Below are positions 61,438-64,000 of a stretch of 64,000 nt of DNA, in pieces. The position numbers and the translations under genes are program-made. The stretch comes from Haladaptatus sp. QDMS2 (GTDB taxonomy: Archaea > Halobacteriota > Halobacteria > Halobacteriales > Halococcaceae). Position 1 is the first letter of the stretch; every line of letters begins with the position of its first letter. The stretch spans positions 248,001 through 312,000 of the forward strand of contig NZ_CP119791.1 of the NCBI RefSeq assembly GCF_029338295.1. The letters are read 5' to 3'. The notes beneath the pieces were generated by a model. The model worked only from the letters and a program-made list of their open reading frames with translations. It searched no databases and was not told the origin of the DNA.

Positions 61438-62109
61438 TTAGTTGAAACCCAACAACACGCCCTGACCGTCGGTCGAGCCGATATCCGGCAGCGCCGCGCG
61501 TTCGGGGTGTGGCATGAGTACCGCAACCGTTGGCACGAGCCCAGTAACTCCTGCCACATTCGCTTTTGAACCGTTCGGATTTGCTTCGTCAGTTACGTTG
61601 CCGTCTGCGTCACAGTATCGAAACAGGATACGGTCGTCTGCTTCTAACGCGGCGAGTTCGTCGTCCGTAATCTCGAATCTGCCTTCACCGTGAGCGATTG
61701 GCAGTTCGATTACTTCGCCTTCTTCGTACGCCTGCGTCCACGGCGTGTCCGCATTCTCTACGCGCAGGTAGACGTGTTCACACTGGAAGCGGGCGCTCGC
61801 GTTGGTCGTGAACATGCCCGGCGTCAGTCCGGATTCACAGCCAATCTGTGCACCGTTGCACACGCCGAGGACGGGGACGCCGTTTTCCGCGGCCTCGCGA
61901 ATCTCTGCCATGATGGGCGAGCGCGCCGCCATCGCCCCGGCTCGGAGGTAATCGCCGTAGGAGAAACCACCCGGGAGCAGCACGCCAGTCGTATCCTCGG
62001 GCAGGCCGTCTTCGTGCCAGACGAGTCGCGCATCCAGTCCGAGTTCGGTGAACGCCCGCAGCGCGTCCCGGTCGCAGTTACTGCCGCCGAACTGGACGAT
62101 AGCGATCAC
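61438..62109 (-). CDS. purQ: Phosphoribosylformylglycinamidine synthase subunit PurQ
   Basis: The 223-residue glutamine amidotransferase has its nucleophile in GVCNGAQ (C84) and its His/Glu pair in MPHPERA (H201, E203). It supplies ammonia to PurL for purine synthesis. It overlaps purS by 4 nt (ATGA), so the two are co-translated. Confidence 0.95.
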   Translation of the reverse strand: MIAIVQFGGSNCDRDALRAFTELGLDARLVWHEDGLPEDTTGVLLPGGFSYGDYLRAGAMAARSPIMAEIREAAENGVPVLGVCNGAQIGCESGLTPGMFTTNASARFQCEHVYLRVENADTPWTQAYEEGEVIELPIAHGEGRFEITDDELAALEADDRILFRYCDADGNVTDEANPNGSKANVAGVTGLVPTVAVLMPHPERAALPDIGSTDGQGVLLGFN

Positions 62110-62357
62110 CGTTCTTCCACCTCGACCGCGTAGTCGTGGATGGTGGGATTGGCGAGCAGGCGTTCTGCCATCTCAGTCGCCTGGTCTGCTGCACCGTCGG
62201 CGTCGGTCGCGTCGAGGTCGATTTCGTACCGTTCTGCAGACCGCAGGGCCTCCAGGTCGTACCCGAGGCGCTCTAAGGCGCGCTTGGTCGTTTCGGCTTC
62301 CGGGTCGAGTACACCCTGCTTCAGCCGGACGGTGACGGTCGCGGTGTAGGCAGTCAT
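62106..62357 (-). CDS. purS: Phosphoribosylformylglycinamidine synthase subunit PurS
   Basis: The 83-residue protein has the PurS sequence pattern YTATVTVRLKQGVLDPEAETTKRAL and VEVEE near the end. It bridges PurQ and PurL. The start at 62357 gives the usual length, and another ATG seven codons upstream would add a non-conserved leader. Confidence 0.93.
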   Translation of the reverse strand: MTAYTATVTVRLKQGVLDPEAETTKRALERLGYDLEALRSAERYEIDLDATDADGAADQATEMAERLLANPTIHDYAVEVEER

Positions 62358-62405
62358 CGGTTGAGGGTGCGCGGTCATGCGCAAAAGACCTTTTGGAACG
62401 ATTTG

Positions 62406-62427
62406 TGTATACACATTCGTGTATACA
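62406..62427. promoter_or_regulatory. Perfect inverted repeat between purS and purU
   Basis: TGTATACAC (62406-62414), spacer ATTC, GTGTATACA (62419-62427) is a perfect 9-bp dyad. It lies between the two divergent genes of purine metabolism, 49 nt from the purS start and 84 nt from the purU start. It is a good candidate operator for a dimeric regulator, possibly controlling both. Confidence 0.6.
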
Positions 62428-62498
62428 TAGTCTCGTTTGTCGACCAATAGCCATATACTTCGGCGTTGTTGAGTGCATCCAATGAACGTCTGTATGTC

Positions 62499-62505
62499 GG
62501 AGGTG
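62499..62505 (+). promoter_or_regulatory. Shine-Dalgarno for purU
   Basis: GGAGGTG lies 5-6 nt before the ATG at 62511 and decides this start over a TTG 15 codons upstream. Confidence 0.65.
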
Positions 62506-62510
62506 TGCCG

Positions 62511-63458
62511 ATGACTGGCAAACTCACCGAACTCACTGTCGTCGGCGACGACAAGACGGGTCTCATCGCCCGCGTCACGTCGTTGCTGTTCGACCACGGC
62601 ATCAACATCGAGGACCTAGACCAGGCCGTCCGGAAGGGCATCTTCCGCATGACGATGCACGTCGATGCGTCGGGGATGACCACGACGAAAGACGACCTGC
62701 GAGCCAAACTGGCCGCGCTCGGTGACGAACTCGACGTGGACGTGACCATTCGCTTCCCCGCCGACCGCGAGACCAAGCAGATTGCCGTCCTCGCCACGAA
62801 AGAGTCCCACTGTCTCGAAGCCCTCCTCGGTGCGTGGGCGAACGGCGACCTCGGCGCGGACATCTCGGTCATCATCGCGAACCACTCCGCGCTCAAACCG
62901 GTCGCAGAGTACTACGATATCCCATTCTACGATATCGGCGACGAGAAGGGGACGCCCGACGAGGACGCCATCCTCTCGCTGCTCGAAGATTACGACGCAG
63001 ACCTCATCGTCCTCGCGCGGTACATCCGCATCCTCTCGCCGAACGTCGTGTTCCGCTACGAGGGGCGCATCATCAACGTCCACCCGTCGCTCCTACCTTC
63101 GTTCCCCGGCGCGTCGGCCTACCGACAGGCCATCGAGGAAGGCGTGCGCATCGCTGGCGTCACCGCCCACTACGTCACGACGGACTTAGACCAGGGGCCA
63201 ATCATCACCCAACGAGCCTTCTCGGTTCCTGACGACGCCGAAGTCGAGGACTTACAGCGAAAGGGCCAGCCGCTCGAAGCCGACGCGCTGCTCGAAGCCG
63301 TGCGTCTCCACCTGAACGACGACGTGACGGTTCACTGGGGGCGGACGAACCTGCGCGATGGTGCGGAAGGATACCAACTCGGACTGCCAGAAGCAGCAGA
63401 CGCCGCCAACCCGGACCGGCCCGTGGACGGGCTGGCCGACGTGCTCGCAGACGACTAA
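62511..63458 (+). CDS. purU: Formyltetrahydrofolate deformylase-like protein PurU
   Basis: The 315-residue protein has an N-terminal ACT domain (residues 1-80) and a formyltransferase/hydrolase domain with the catalytic triad N124 (IIANHS), H191 (NVHPSLLP) and D227 (LDQGPI). It releases formate from 10-formyl-tetrahydrofolate, which archaea may use for purine synthesis by formate-dependent steps. A C-terminal tail of about 60 residues beyond the usual end is present. The window's divergent purSQ supports a purine link. Confidence 0.9.
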   Translation: MTGKLTELTVVGDDKTGLIARVTSLLFDHGINIEDLDQAVRKGIFRMTMHVDASGMTTTKDDLRAKLAALGDELDVDVTIRFPADRETKQIAVLATKESHCLEALLGAWANGDLGADISVIIANHSALKPVAEYYDIPFYDIGDEKGTPDEDAILSLLEDYDADLIVLARYIRILSPNVVFRYEGRIINVHPSLLPSFPGASAYRQAIEEGVRIAGVTAHYVTTDLDQGPIITQRAFSVPDDAEVEDLQRKGQPLEADALLEAVRLHLNDDVTVHWGRTNLRDGAEGYQLGLPEAADAANPDRPVDGLADVLADD

Positions 63459-64000
63459 CGTTCCGCCGTCGGCAACGATTTGCTGAGGGCGAGTTTCTCT
63501 GTCGGCTCTTTGCCGGTTACGAGGACGACCTTCCCGGTCTGTGCGGCCTTGATGTTGTTCACGTCAGAGAGCGACGCTTCCGCCCACGACTTGACGGCTT
63601 GCTCGCGCGCTTCGGCGGCCGATTCGCTCTCGAAGACGATGAGCCACTGGCCCGGACTCTCGGTCTTCTTGAACGTCCGTGAGATGCCCCAGCCAACCGC
63701 ACCCGCAAAGGTTCCCTGTTCGGGGGCCGTCTCCTCGTGCGGTTGGTGAACCACCCCGGTGAGGAAGTGGCCGTTGTTGAGCCCCTCGGTGAGCGTCCCG
63801 AAGGCCTCACTCGCCGATTTGTACTGCTCGGCTTCGTCAGCGTGGGTCGTGATGACCGTCTGAAGTCGGTCGGCCGCAGAGTCGGTATCCCCATCGACGT
63901 AGACGATGGTCTCCTCTTTGAGACCAACCGCCGCCGACGTCTCCGTGTTTGCGTAGATGTCGAACCCATCGAGCGACGTTTGCTTCGAGAACTGCCGCCC
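63455..64000 (-). CDS. Uncharacterised haloarchaeal protein, 5' end beyond window
   Basis: The frame is open from the window edge to its stop at 63455-63457 and covers at least 181 residues. It includes ETSAAVGLKEETIVYVDGD, LQTVITTHADEAEQY and GQWLIVFESESAAEAREQA, in a repeated alpha-beta pattern, without a recognisable motif. It overlaps the purU stop by 4 nt on the opposite strand. Start and signal peptide are outside the window. Confidence 0.75.
   Translation of the reverse strand, partial: GRQFSKQTSLDGFDIYANTETSAAVGLKEETIVYVDGDTDSAADRLQTVITTHADEAEQYKSASEAFGTLTEGLNNGHFLTGVVHQPHEETAPEQGTFAGAVGWGISRTFKKTESPGQWLIVFESESAAEAREQAVKSWAEASLSDVNNIKAAQTGKVVLVTGKEPTEKLALSKSLPTAER

Overview
The window is a stretch of haloarchaeal chromosome (class Halobacteria). 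This is supported by high GC, very acidic predicted proteins, twin-arginine (Tat) signal peptides on most secreted proteins, and TATA boxes about 25-30 nt upstream of ATG with little or no leader. The gene set agrees: AglF/AglM/AglB-like glycosylation genes, a complete archaeosine pathway (tgtA, arcS, raSEA), a SAMP/MoaD-like ubiquitin-like protein, TrmY, and relics of IS200/IS605 (IS1341-type) elements. No rRNA operon, CRISPR array or intact transposase was seen. The genus cannot be fixed from the sequence alone.

1-19 kb is a surface-glycan locus: FkbM methyltransferase, two MOP-type flippases, two large GT-C-like membrane proteins, two GT4 glycosyltransferases, a GNAT protein, a Tat beta-helix lipoprotein, an alkaline-phosphatase-superfamily enzyme, a polysaccharide deacetylase and a DUF354 protein. 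Flippase, membrane protein and GT4 occur twice in the same order and orientation, with patches of near-identical DNA, so the locus looks like a diverging duplication kept partly uniform by gene conversion. Many genes share a YATAACRAA promoter-like element. 19-32 kb holds two Tat beta-helix paralogues that differ in the number of a C-terminal module (one against three), a DUF1616 protein, a methyltransferase/Kelch-lipoprotein operon, a FemAB/GNAT-like protein, an epimerase, a GT2, a small HTH regulator with a possible coupled micro-ORF, and a secreted aspartoacylase-like protein with a PEDT repeat stalk.

32-46 kb begins with an AT-rich gap carrying an IS605 end, then a CPA1 Na+/H+ antiporter, an MFS transporter, a Thr-rich/coiled-coil membrane-anchored protein, a malic enzyme with phosphotransacetylase-like tail, two tandem Thr-rich stalk proteins with one or two copies of a shared domain, aglF-like and aglM-like nucleotide-sugar genes, and an STT3-like membrane protein. 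46-64 kb is mostly housekeeping: trmY, tRNA-Pro(CGG) followed by fragments of its own 3' end, an internally duplicated protein, a GT-C-like membrane protein, inositol monophosphatase-like, NUDIX, tgtA-arcS, a run of small genes including a MoaD/SAMP-like protein, aldehyde ferredoxin oxidoreductase, VanZ-like, M20 peptidase, raSEA, a 40-residue protein, and divergent purSQ and purU around a perfect inverted repeat.

Read together, the first 46 kb encodes synthesis, export, modification and display of a surface polysaccharide or S-layer glycan. UDP-sugar supply would come from the aglF-like, aglM-like and epimerase genes, assembly from the GT2, GT4 and GT-C-like proteins, flipping from the AglR-like flippases, and transfer from the STT3-like protein. 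Secreted Tat beta-helix, Kelch and Thr-rich stalk proteins are candidate outer-surface partners. These roles are inferred from family and context, not shown by the sequence.
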